NCBI GenBank assembly: GCA_963971285.1
Contig: OZ020248.1
Span: 12,152,001 to 12,216,000, forward strand
Direction: 5' to 3'
Length of the DNA stretch: 64,000 nt
Source of the DNA: Astropecten irregularis
Taxonomy: Eukaryota > Echinodermata > Asteroidea > Paxillosida > Astropectinidae
In this document: piece by piece, positions 23,831-34,400 of the stretch
Layout: every line of letters begins with the position of its first letter
How positions within the stretch are numbered: position 1 is the first letter of the stretch
The notes under the pieces: model-generated
Told to the model about the DNA's origin: nothing
The model's database searches: none
Seen by the model: the letters and a program-made list of their open reading frames with translations, nothing else
Program-made: the position numbers and the translations under genes

Positions 23831-23982
23831 TTTTAAATTTGGTCACTGGAGAATGCCTGACAATGTGGCTGGAGTGAAAACAAGCACGCGAAGCACAATG
23901 CACTGTAGAGTGTACTTCCATTCTAGGCCTACTTACACAATAAGTGACGTGTTGCTGACGGACAGAATACATTTGGGTCGAA

Positions 23983-24596
23983 GCTGGTCAACTCGTACGC
24001 CGACCAACTCGTACGCCAACCAACTCGTACGCCGTTTGGTCAACTCGTACGCCGACCAACTCGTACGCCGACCAACTCGTACGCGAACCAACTCGTACGC
24101 CAACCAACTCGTACGCCAACCAAGTCGTACGCCAACCAACTCGTACGCCATGTATTAAGCTTGTAGTTTGTAAACGTTGGCTTTTTTTTTTCAGTAGATT
24201 TTTGCTACTGAAAAAGGTACCCAATCATAAAGAATTTCGTTATTACAAACTACAAATAATTAGTACACTCACTATCCTCTCACACAAAAAAGGTTCCCAG
24301 TCTCTCAAAACACACACATTTATTTTGTTATTACAAACTATAAAAACAAGCTTCCCACACTCACTCCACTCCATAATTTTTTTTTGAAATTTATTCCGTT
24401 ATTACAGACTACAGTCTTTTTTTTTTTTTGGTGGTGTCGTACGAGTTGGTCGGCGTACGAGTTGATTGGCGTACGAGTTGGTTGGCGTACGAGTTGGTCG
24501 GCGTACGAGTTGGTCAGCGTACGAGTTGGGGCGTACGAGTTGGTCGGCGTACGAGTTGGTCGGCGTACGAGTTGGTCGGCGTACGAGTTGACCAGC
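23983..24596. mobile_element. Transposon with inverted repeats made of tandem 16-mers
   Basis: Each end is GCTGGTCAACTCGTACGCCG. The left arm (23983-24150) has about ten tandem CAACTCGTACGCCGAC-type units; the right arm (24429-24596) has them inverted. Between them are three ~75 bp tandem units containing TTATTACAAACTA and CACTCACTCC-like blocks. No ORF beyond the repeat translation. Confidence 0.85.
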
Positions 24597-24599
24597 ATT

Positions 24600-24910
24600 C
24601 ATTGAGGTATCCTCTTCAATCAACATTGATAAGGTTAAATTTGTGGAAAGAGGCCAGGGCTTTGATTTTTGCGGGAAATTATAGGGTAAAACGGTAACGA
24701 AGATGCTACTTTTCACGGATGCACGGAACGGCCGGAGACGATAATATGGTCTAGTATCTGCTCTCATTGTCAAGTTCATGAGCATGAAAGTACCCGGATG
24801 CCCGCACTGATCCATTAAGAAAGTCTTCTTGGGGAAACCAAAATGGGAAAACCATGAAAACTATGCGGGAAAAGAAGCTGTTTTGACTTTTGGGCATGAA
24901 GCGCATAGAT
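24600..24910. other. Region upstream of MRPL12 without a resolved exon
   Basis: No start exon could be recognised. CAAGTTCATG and ATGAAAGTACCCGG recur at 41857-41882, so part is repeat. Confidence 0.4.
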
Positions 24911-25027
24911 ATTAGTCCATTCTGGTTAGTTTGGTACCCAGCTTGTACAGTACAGTTAAGTAAATTGCCTAAAAATGGCTCTTCATCTGTTGGGTCTGGG
25001 TACCAAACTGACCAGAATGGACTAATG
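24911..25027. repeat. Palindrome with a core shared with 31759-31878
   Basis: Arms ATTAGTCCATTCTGG.. (about 30 bp) are inverse around a ~55 bp core starting GGTACCCAGCTTGTACAGTA. Confidence 0.75.
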
Positions 25028-25142
25028 ACTAATGTCCAGGATTGCCCTGTTTTTATTAAAAGTGCCTTGAAGAAGTTTATCTTTCAAGACTTTCTTCAAG
25101 TTCTTCGGAAATTTGAGATATTTTTATTTTCTTGTAATACAG

Positions 25143-25389
25143 AATATGTAGGTTGCACCAAGCACCATTTTCCAGACAGCATCATGGTCTCGCGAGGGCG
25201 CTACCCGCAGCCAACTACAGTCTCCAAGGTAACCACCTACCCATCCCGCCCAGGGCCTACAGCAGTGAGGCCATCCCTCCACCGACCTTGGACGGCGAGG
25301 TCAAGTACCCGGCGAAGATCAGCAGCATTGTGGACCAGATTTCCCAGCTGACCGTTGCGGAGGTGGCCGATCTCAATAAATTATTAAAG
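25143..25389 (+). CDS. MRPL12: MRPL12 coding exon (leader and dimerisation segment)
   Basis: Acceptor TTGTAATACAG to 25142 (a second AG at 25150-25151 is possible). Donor AAG|GTAAAG. Ends on a full codon. Confidence 0.8.
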
Positions 25390-28300
25390 GTAAAGTCCAC
25401 TAATACAGGCGGAAGTTGTGCGTTCCTTGAACCCTAATCAAGCAATTTTCAAGCAAAAGCAAATAGATAAAGGACATTACAATGACCTATATGTATGTGA
25501 ACATTGAGAAAGTGGAAGTATGAGGCCGTCGTAATAAGCAGAGCTTGTAGGTGACAGCCTAAAACAATATCTGCAATATCTACATACCTGAAAACGTCTC
25601 TGTTTTGCACAGTTTGCAAATTATGACAATTTTGTGTCAGCCTATTCATATTTTTTCTTGAAAACCAGAAATAATTTTGCCATCAGAAGTGTTCTAATTG
25701 GCATCCCATAGTCCAAAACCTTTTGACGATAAAGTTTGATTTAGCTGGGTTTCCTAATAAGGGAAACAATTATTTATATGTACACAAAGATTTTCATTTG
25801 CTATATACCACATTAAAAAAAGACAAAATAAATAGTTCACATGACAAGAATTACCTTAACCCTTTAGAACTCTGTACGATCTACACAACATTAGGTCTGC
25901 TTACCACACATTACCACAGTCTCACTCTCCACAGGGGAACTGGATCATAAACCAGGCATTGCCACTGAAACCACTGTGATGTATTTTGGTAATCATGATA
26001 CCATGTTTACACAGGAAAAATCATGTGTTGTATAAACTGTGGTATGCATGTGACTGGGCTGGAAATAAGGTTTGGTGAGGGCAAGGCCAATTTTCCATTG
26101 CAAGGGGCACTTCCATTGGAAAATCATAATGTCTATGGAAACATTGGAAGGGGGCACCAAGGCCAAGAACCAGGGCAACGAAGGCCATGGCCTCCGTGGC
26201 CTCCGTTTATTTCCAGGATTGATGTGAGTTAGGGTTTCAAACTTTTCAGAAAGTATAATATGTATTAAAACTTCATGCACAGTACTTAGTAAAAGTCAGG
26301 ATTTAGAAGTAAGCATTTATACCCTATTTCTGGCTTTCACTTCAGACACATTATTTCCGACCCGATATGAAGCCTTCAATATTTGTTAATGCATTTATGT
26401 CTCATTTGTTCACCAGCAAACTTTAGGAATACAAGATGCACCTGTTATGGCCATGGGAACAGTTGCAGCGCCCTCTGCTGCCCAAGAGGTAATGTATTTT
26501 CAAAATTGACGTCTTAAAACTATATCCTGTGAAAATTTCATCTCAGTCAGCGTTCCCATTTTTCAAGAAGACAACAAAATGAAGTTCTGTGTTGTTACAT
26601 GGGACTTATGTGCACCTTGCAGTTTGGATTACTGCAATCTCAATATAAGCAGGAGGTCGTGGGTTCGAATCCCACCTGAGCAAGCATGTGATTTTTTTTC
26701 ACGTGCTCTCACAAGCACTGAGTATACAGTGCTCATCCACGTCGGTGAAGGGCAAGCGTAATTTGCATACAATCCTAATATGCTTGTGTGATTTTGAATG
26801 TTGTCATAATAATATTTCTCAATGGCAGTTTTCTGGAATATGGCAATATTCCAGGAGGGCATACTTCACAGTTTTTGGTTCTTGTAAATCTGACTGAAAC
26901 TGAATAATACACCAAGGATCCTAATATAACGAGATGTCATTGCTAGAATATCGACAGTCTCAGCTATTGCGAGTAAGGATGATTAATATAATGATTATTA
27001 ATGACTTGCTACCTTGATTACGAATAGCCTAAAATCTCATCTTAAAGGTACAGTACAGGGGTCGATTTCACGAAGCCCTGCGATCGATCGTAACTTGAGT
27101 TAGGGGGCATAGGTGGCAAAGTGCGTTAGGCAATCGCCTCTCACCAATGTGGCCCGGGTTCGATCCTGGCTTGGGTCATATGTGAGAAGAGTTGTGCATC
27201 GGTTCTCTCCTATGCTACAAGGGTTTTTCTCCGGGTTCTCCGTTTTTCCTCCCTCCATAAAACCAAGCACTTAAGATCTTAGGCTCTGTAATCATAATAG
27301 ATTGCCGGTATTGCTGGCAGCCGAGGGCGCCGATGAATACCGGCAATCTGATTACGTTGTAGCCAGCGCTTTGTAACTTAAAGAAAAGGCGCGTAATAAA
27401 TGTAATAATTTACGAAGGATAACCTATCGTAGGGGGCCTATCCCACGTAGGGCTTCGATGTATCAAAAGTCCTGCGATTGATACTTGATAGTAAGTTACG
27501 AAGAGTTTGGTGAAATCACCCCCAGGATTGGTAACACACCCAAACAGAAATGTTCACAGATTTACGTGTATTTCCAGGATATGAAGATGGTTAGAAACAT
27601 ACCTTTGAAATATTTCCTGCTGAAATAATGTATTTATCCAGAGATAAGTAAAGTATCGACCGGAAACAGTTTGATATTGGGGTGAGATCAAAACTCCTGT
27701 GAATAGATTTGAAAATATTGTCAGCATTTTTCACTGTTTTCTAAAGTTTCCAATGATGGCATGAGCTGAAAATGTCACAGGTTTGTTTTTATTCCATGAC
27801 AAACTAAATTATGAACAGTCTGCAGCTGTTCTGTCAATCTGTCACCCTTTATCATGTTTAATACCAATCCTGTATTATGCCTTTAACAGTGATGTATTTT
27901 TATCAATCCTTTGCTGTACCATGACAGGAGGAAGATGAAGATGAAGTGGCCGCCAAACCCAAAGATAAAACCCAGTTCACAGTCAAGCTAATCAAGTTTG
28001 ATGAAACCAGTAAGGTTAAGCTCATCAAACAGGTCAAGGCGCTAACCAGCGGCATGAACCTGGTTCAGGTTAGTACTACTTATTTCAATCCGGTTTATAA
28101 AAAACCAAGTTAACACTAGTAGTTAATAGCATAACTAGTTAGTATAACCTTGGTTGACCAAACCTCTTTCTATACAGTCTATAAATTCAACTGCTGCAAA
28201 TTGCTGCAAACCTCTTTCTAATTAGTATTCGAAAGTTACACTTAATTAGTCATGTTGTTTTTGTTTTGGCAGAGATTATTCATTCCATTCACCAATATTT

Positions 28301-29002
28301 CAAAATGGACATAACATAGTGTTAAGCTGTAAAACAAAATTAATCAAAATTTCATCTTTCCAGAAAATGACAAATGTTTTTGTTCACCACTCAAAGTTTA
28401 AGGCAGTTTTAATTTCTTTAGAACTATGAGCAACAGTTGCCGTTTTCAAGACTGATTTGTGCTTAAACCCTGTTGTGTTCACAATTTGGTTGTTATGAAC
28501 ATCATGAATATATCTCCCCGACGAAAAAGTATTAATATGTTCATGATAAACTGCGGTACTCGCTGCAATATTGGATTTGATTCACCCCGCTGACCCCAGC
28601 TAGCTCGGTGGCCTAGCGATACGGCATCTGCACTAGTAAGCAGGAGGTCTTGGGTTCGAATCCCACCTAAGCCAGTGCATGATTTTTTCATGTGCACTCA
28701 ACAAGCACTGCTCAACAATGCAGTGCTCATCCAAGTCGTTGAAGTGAAAGCCTAATTTGCATATTATGAATATAGGAATCTTTCATACCAAAACTTAAAA
28801 TGATGTTTTTTTAATCTTCATCAAACTTTTTGTACCGGTAAACATTACCAGCTTTTTGTGAACTTGTGTATTACCTTTTGTGCAGGCGAAGAAGTTTGTG
28901 GAGTCAGCACCTCAGGTTGTGAAGGCCGACGTCAGTAAGACGGAAGCAGAAGACATCAAGAAACAAATGGAGGAAGCCGGAGGATCCTGTGAAATTGAGT
29001 AA
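25143..29002 (+). CDS. MRPL12: MRPL12, mitochondrial ribosomal protein bL12m (start exon missing)
   Basis: Encodes the L7/L12-type stalk protein of the mitochondrial large ribosomal subunit, which recruits translation factors. Four coding exons: 25143-25389, 26417-26488, 27928-28068 and 28886-29002; phases agree across every join. The first has an Arg/Ala-rich leader (LARALPAANY) and the N-terminal dimerisation segment (ISQLTVAEVADLNKLL). The second gives an Ala-rich hinge (MGTVAAPSAAQE). The third opens with an acidic EEDEDE run, then starts the C-terminal domain (FTVKLIKFD..KVKLIKQVKAL). The last has AKKFVESAPQVVKADVSK and ends at TAA 29000-29002. No in-frame ATG occurs in the first exon, so the start lies on an upstream exon I could not place. 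Introns hold SINEs and a nested MITE. Confidence 0.92.
26057..26222. mobile_element. Short MITE, inverse mate at 60950-61120
   Basis: GGGCAAGGCCA..TTTTCCATTGCAAGGGGCACTTCC and CCAATGTTTCCATAGACATTATG blocks are shared in inverse orientation with 60950-61120. Confidence 0.6.
26417..26488 (+). CDS. MRPL12: MRPL12 coding exon (hinge)
   Basis: Acceptor TGTTCACCAG, donor GAG|GTAATG; 24 codons, in phase on both sides. Confidence 0.85.
26640..26770 (+). mobile_element. tRNA-derived SINE (S2), 5'-truncated
   Basis: AGCAGGAGGTCGTGGGTTCGAATCCCACC is the T-loop side of a tRNA (B box GGTTCGAATCC). It continues into TTTTTTTCACGTGCTCTCAC..AAGCACTG and GTGCTCATCCACGTCG, shared with 28545 and 54905. Confidence 0.75.
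27042..27886 (+). mobile_element. MITE family B split by a nested insertion
   Basis: TTAAAGGTACAGTACAGG (27042-27059) resumes at 27522 with CAGGATTGGTAACACACCC and runs to ATGCCTTTAA. The gap holds an element with ends GGTCGATTTCACGAAG and TTGGTGAAATCACCCC, which itself contains a SINE. Confidence 0.8.
27107..27420 (+). mobile_element. tRNA-derived SINE (S3)
   Basis: Head GGGGCATAGGTGGCAAAGTG..GGGTTCGATCC has tRNA-like A and B boxes. Body includes TCTCCTATGCTACAAGGGTT and GCTGGCAGCCGAGGGCGCCG, the tail ending TAATAAATGTAATAAT. Body parts recur at 40545-40740. Confidence 0.65.
27928..28068 (+). CDS. MRPL12: MRPL12 coding exon (start of C-terminal domain)
   Basis: Acceptor CCATGACAG, donor CAG|GTTAGT; 47 codons. 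Begins EEDEDEV, ends SGMNLVQ. Confidence 0.93.
28545..28765 (+). mobile_element. tRNA-derived SINE (S2), fullest copy
   Basis: Leader TGCAATATTGGATTTGATTC, then A box TAGCTCGGTGGCC, B box GGGTTCGAATCCCACC and body AAGCACTG..CAGTGCTCATCC, ending CTAATTTGCAT. Confidence 0.75.
28886..29002 (+). CDS. MRPL12: MRPL12 last coding exon
   Basis: Acceptor CTTTTGTGCAG. 38 codons and TAA; ends GGSCEIE. Confidence 0.93.
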   Translation, partial: AKKFVESAPQVVKADVSKTEAEDIKKQMEEAGGSCEIE

Positions 29003-29591
29003 AATCTCCCAACAAAGACCTCAGACACTGTATGAAACTTTTAAGATTGTATTGCTCTGATTACCGTAAGCCTGGAATTGGCGCTTACGGAAGCAGAACA
29101 TTCTGTGCTTACAAGGAATTTCCAGTTGTGTGCTTGCCGAGTTTGAATTGAGTATTTCTCGCTTAGGCTGGAAAAAAAATTGTTGTGTTGCCCTAAAGTG
29201 GAAAAATTTAAATTTTGGGTCGGTCGGTCGATATTCGATTTTTTTAATATTTTTTTTTGCCGACTTTCAAACATTTAAGAATAAATACTGTGTCGTTCAT
29301 ATACATATATAAAATATGAAATATATTAAATGACACAACATTAAAAGAGAAAAAAAAAGAAAACAAAAAAGACCTTTTTCCCGACCTTACTAGGCTAGCA
29401 CAGAAATTTGATGCTAACCCAGTAAGCATGGAAATGATATCAGTAAGTAGGCGCCAAGCTCTGCAGTAAGCAGAGCCATGAAATCACGAAATTGTTTACC
29501 ATTTTGTTTCCCACCATTCTATTGACCCTACTTATTTAATACTTTTGACAATAATTGAAAAGAATATCTTCCATTTTGTGCCAAGACCATG

Positions 29592-29729
29592 AATAAAATG
29601 TCCCCAAGTCTTTTTGGGGTTCATACGTTTTCCAGTGACTGAAGATTGGGATAATAGGATCAATTTGTAACACATTTTTTCCTTGTGTTAATTTGTATTA
29701 CTGGATGGCAAGGTTTTAAAATGAATAAA
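29592..29729 (+). other. MRPL12: Candidate MRPL12 poly(A) signals
   Basis: AATAAA at 29592-29597 and 29724-29729, 590 and 722 bases after the stop. Which is used cannot be told from sequence. Confidence 0.4.
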
Positions 29730-29823
29730 TCGAGAATCTTATTAAATGATTGTGTAGTTTACTGTCCATTATTTGTGGTTCTGAGAGTGTGGTTTTTCAA
29801 TTTTATTTTTGGGTAGTGATGAA

Positions 29824-30190
29824 TTAAAGGTAGTATAACTTTGGTTGCATATCAAAACATAAATCTTCACAAACTAAATCACTTAAGATGGTGATGGTTG
29901 AAATGTTCTGTTAAAATCTTTCAGTCTGAAATGCTGTATTTATCCAGAAAAGAGTAAAAACAAATTGACTAAAAACCGTTTTTTTTTTTCTTGAATAGGG
30001 ACATCAAAACACCTGTGAGTAGATTTGAAAATACTTGGTTAGCGTTTTCACTGTTTTTATAAATGTCGGCACCACATGAGACTGAAATTTTCACAGATGA
30101 CTTGTTACTGTACAGTTGTATCTGTCTTGGTATTTTTGCCCATGAATCTGTATTTCTTTGATAAAAACCAAAATATGAAGCAACCTTTAA
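29824..30190 (+). mobile_element. MITE family A
   Basis: TTAAAGGTAGTATAACTTTGG to AACCTTTAA, some internal loss near the left quarter. Confidence 0.8.
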
Positions 30191-30204
30191 CTTAATAATG
30201 ACTA

Positions 30205-30336
30205 GGGGCCTGTTTGTTTCGGACGAATCTGCGGATCCGGATCCCATTTTTCGGATCCTTCTCCTATGCAGGGTACGCTAAAATGGGATCCGGATCCGAA
30301 GGATTCATGATCCTTTGCGTGAAACAAACAGGCCCT
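30205..30336. mobile_element. Short palindromic MITE (GGGCCTGTTTGTTTC ends)
   Basis: GGGGCCTGTTTGTTTC at the left, inverse at the right; GGATCCGGATCCC/GGGATCCGGATCC inside. A half copy begins at 34397. Confidence 0.75.
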
Positions 30337-30532
30337 TAAATCAAGTTTAAGTCAGTTTTCCTCGTGGTTCATTTCATGATTTCATTTGATTTAACAAAGC
30401 TGTGCCTTCTTTGAGTTATCCCCAATAAATTATGTCATTTCTCAAGTTTGCAGCATTGAAAATGTTTTTACACAAAATTGCATGTTGCCGATACTCAATT
30501 TATGGGATATGGATAGAGGCATGTGTGTGGTT

Positions 30533-30685
30533 CAATGGGAGACTCTAACTTTGGAGCTAGGTCTTCAAGTTAATAACGCACCCGCACGCACAACAACGTG
30601 CACATGCTCACAATTGCATGCACATGCTCAGAGATAGCAAAAGAGACTTCAGTCTGCTGCCGCCAATGTCTCTAAAGTCTCCCAT
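30533..30685. mobile_element. Palindromic MITE, diverged mate of 39015-39150
   Basis: CAATGGGAGACT.. at the left and AGTCTCCCAT at the right, with GCACATGCTCACAATTGCATG in the middle. Confidence 0.6.
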
Positions 30686-30811
30686 ATCCTCTGACTAGCA
30701 ATCAAACAAAGGTAATGTAAATAATAATTGAAGTTGTAAAGCGCAGATTCTATAAAAATATATTCAAAAATGTAATAATTAATTGGACAGTGCCAACATA
30801 GGGCTGGATAT

Positions 30812-30884
30812 AGCTCTGTTGGTAGAGTGCTGGTAGGACCTATAGTTTTTTCGGAGGTTGTAGGTTCAAATCCTGCTTGACCTA
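30812..30884 (+). mobile_element. tRNA-derived SINE (S1), degraded
   Basis: S1 head: GGGCTGGATATAGCTCTGTTGG..GTAGAGTGC and GGTTCAAATCC followed by TTTTCTTTGTTTACCTT. It has extra bases in the anticodon arm, so not a working tRNA gene. Confidence 0.7.
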
Positions 30885-31300
30885 TTTTTCTTTGTTTACC
30901 TTGAAGTGACTAGTGTGAGAATAGGCAGGGATGCTGCCACCAATAAGAATGATTCTATTTTCTAGTACATCTCATTTGATGTGTATTAGAGAAAATAATG
31001 GTCCGCAACGGACAGGTGTACTTAGAGTACTGCTGGTAATGGGTTAGACAAACATTGGGATTGACAGTTGCCAAACTAAAGGTCGCAGAGATTTCCCCTA
31101 ATTGTCAAAATCTGTTGAGTTCTGTTGATTTTGAGTTCAGCATCAAAAGACACATTGCGAATGTGCACCCCACCTAGCCCCGCCCCCTCCCAAACACGTG
31201 CGGCATTTTCCTAAACAACAGAGGGCGCTACATCAAAACATTCTCATGTCGTCCATATACAAATTTCGCGCGTGTGTCATCATCACGTACAGACTCACAC

Positions 31301-31448
31301 ATGGCGGCTACTGATTTACCCGTGAAATTAAGCGAATTGCACGGGTTGATCTCGGCACAGGGCGGCCCTCATGCTGCAGAGAAGGCACAAGATCTCGTAG
31401 TGGACCTGGGTCACCTCTGTCTTCGCCATATATCTGAGAAAGAATTGG
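31301..31448 (+). CDS. PRKDC: PRKDC exon 1 (coding)
   Basis: ATG at 31301; donor TTGG|GTAAGT. Ends after base 1 of a codon. Ends in [12 protein letters not shown] helix. Confidence 0.9.
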
Positions 31449-34400
31449 GTAAGTCAACTTTATTGAATTGAATTACGCAGTACAGTACTCAGTAGCCTAT
31501 AGGCTAGCCCTAGCAATAGCATGATACAAGTTGCGATGAACGTAACCCTACCTAGGTCTGACATGGGGACTGGGACCGTAGTCCCCATGTCAGACCTAGG
31601 GTTACGATCATCGCAACTACCATGACACCCGAATCAATCACACATTCACAGTGTTGCAGTTAATACAAAAAACAGTGAAAAGGGGGAGTGGCATTAATTG
31701 AGAAGAGCTCTGTAGCTTTGGGCGGAAGAGGTTAACTTTATGTTCAAGATCATATCGAGGTTACCTCAGTTTAGTACACTCAGGGTAGCTGGTACCCAGC
31801 TTCTACAGTAAACTAACTTACCTGAATACGACTGGGTCTCTGTACCAGCTAACCCGAGTGTACTAAACTGAGGTAACGCCATCATAACTTCATGGACGAG
31901 TTGCCATTGAGTTCATCTGATCAATTTCTTTATTATTTTTTCAGGGTTTCAGCTACTTATTTAGAAGGCTACTCCATGCTCACGGAGTAGCCTTCAAAAT
32001 CTAGAAGTAGGTTGCGGCAAATATTCTTTTGCCAGCACTGGCATTTTTCCTGCAAATGCTATTTTGCCGTTCCCGTACTCTCATTGGCCGATGTTCATGT
32101 CATGCCAGCAGGAACGTACCTCCAGCAAAATAACATATTGAGAATTGGCCAATCAGAAGAATGATGGTGCTGGCAAAATATTCATTTCCTTTATAATATG
32201 GAAATTTACTAAGTTGAACTCGAGTACGAGTGCGAGTACTCCAACACTGTTATCTACGTTGTTGAAGGGCACTAAATTGTTTGCATATTTCTATCTCCTC
32301 GATGAATAAATCAATATTATCAGATATTGATATTGTAGTATAATAATTGAACCCATTTGTGGAAAGGTAGCGGCACTAGCGCATGCAAAGACAATCTCGC
32401 CAATGAGACAATTTTGTCAGTTATAGCATGGAGGTATAAGTCCTTTTTATACCTCCATGGTTATAGTGTTTCAATCATGGGCTTCTTCAAGGCTTTTAAT
32501 TTGATTATGCCATCACAAAATATCTCTTTGTAATGTTTCTTCACAGCTTACTGCTGCTCGGAGTTGTTCAACAAAGACAATGGTATCCTGGTGTTCCTGA
32601 GCAAGGCAATCCCAAAGGATGAGGTGAGCACGAACAATATCGTCTCCGGAATGGGCATGAGTAAACCTTTTAATTGACGGATTATTTTACAAATTTTATC
32701 TCAGCTAATGAAAATTGGTAAAGTTGTGGCATCAGTTTTCATATTGTACATGGTCATGGCAGCAAGCCTTTCTTTGGACAGGAGAGTACACTGACTGTGA
32801 TGTCAAAATTCGAGTTTCAGGAGAAATAGCTGAACATTGTTTTGATTTTGCCCTAGTCTGAATCGTTCATTTGCAAAAACAGATATCTCTAGCCATGAAA
32901 AATGTACTTCAAAATGTATTTTGTAAAGTTTGAAATGATTTGATAAATTACAATACCTTAGCCTATGCCTATGTCCAAATGTATTGCAGCTAATGTGTCT
33001 TTATAGAAAAGTACGAAATTGAAAAACTTGATCAAAGGTACAGTACAGGATAGGTAACATACCCAAACAGAAATGTTCATAGATCAGATTCACATATAAT
33101 TTTCAGGGTATGAAGTATAAAATATTTAAAATCATGTCTTTATCCAGGAATTAGTAACACAACAACCCAAAACAGTTTGTTTTGATCTTGGGGTGAGATC
33201 AAACTCTGAGATCAAATTTGAAAATACCGAGAGCATTTTTCATTGTTTGCTACAGTTTCTGATGATAAAATGAGCTGAAAATTTCACAGGTTTATTTTTA
33301 TTCCATGACAAATCAAATTTGAACAGACCGCAGCTGTTTTGTCACCTTTACCAATCCTGTATTATGCCTTAAAATGTTTACATTTTCATGGCTGTTTTTG
33401 TGTGTGTGTGTGCAAATGAAACATTCATCTGTTTTCCATTGCACTGTGTTCTCTTTGATACGTGTTTGTAGTTCAGGGGCAGTAAGGAGCAGCTGCTGGA
33501 GTTTCTGCAGGCTTTCTTGGTCAAGGCCAAGGGCAGGCTCCTGTCCCGCATCGTGGACATCAAGAAGGTCTGCTTCTCGGCTTTCATGCGGGACAAATCA
33601 GCCAAAGTCAGATCCAGGACATTCCCAATCCTGACCGAGGTGCGTAGACAAAGAGTAGTAGTTACTCCAACATCCTAGCTTGTCTTTCAGCCACAATGTT
33701 ATTACCTGTTATCACTTTAAAAACAACCATAGTCAATTCAGAGTCAGACATAAGACACAAGGTCTGTTGCCACTTCAAGTTTAATAGGGTGCATTCGTTT
33801 AGCTCCCCCGGGTCGACACCAGTCAACCTCGTCCCCATTCTCTCGCTTGTTTTGTGCAGTAAAACACGACCATTCCCAGTAAGGGCTGACCCGTGTTAGC
33901 TAAACGAATGCACCCATTGTATACAAATATCACATGGTTTGAGGGTGGACAATCAATTCTAGCTCCCAAGGAGCTGGAAGCTGACAAACTTAAATTCCCG
34001 AGGCGAAGAAAATTTGTCAACTTCCATCACCGAGGGAAGCTAGAATCGACTGTCCACCCAAAATAAAATCATGTGGTATTTGTTTTACTATACCTCATAG
34101 ATATTCTTCATTGTCCACAATTTCATAGAGAAGTGGAGCAAAATGTTCGTGTTCGTACACTTCATGTGAGCGAAGTTCACTCACGCGCACTGCAAACTTT
34201 GCCTATGCCTTGGATTGTTTCTTTTGGCAGTTGCTGCAGCTTGCTGCGTCGGCTCAGACGGAGGTTGATCTTGAAGTACCCAGGTTGATTGAGCAGTTCT
34301 TTGAGCAGCTGATGCAGCCCTCCAAGCTCGGCCAGACAGGTAAAAACTACAGAGGGCCTAGAACATGAAGAAATACGCTGGGTAGTAGAGTCCGACTAGG

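Noticed and set aside
23853..24697. Open frames with repeated NSYADQLVRRPT-type units
   Set aside because: They are the 16-mer arrays read in several frames on both strands; no start context or splice structure.
24890..25351. 153-residue frame overlapping the first resolved MRPL12 exon
   Set aside because: It is in a different frame from the conserved MRPL12 peptide and crosses a palindromic repeat.
28600..28676. Possible tRNA gene with GGTTCGAATCC
   Set aside because: Shared leader and tail with 26640 and 54905 show a SINE.
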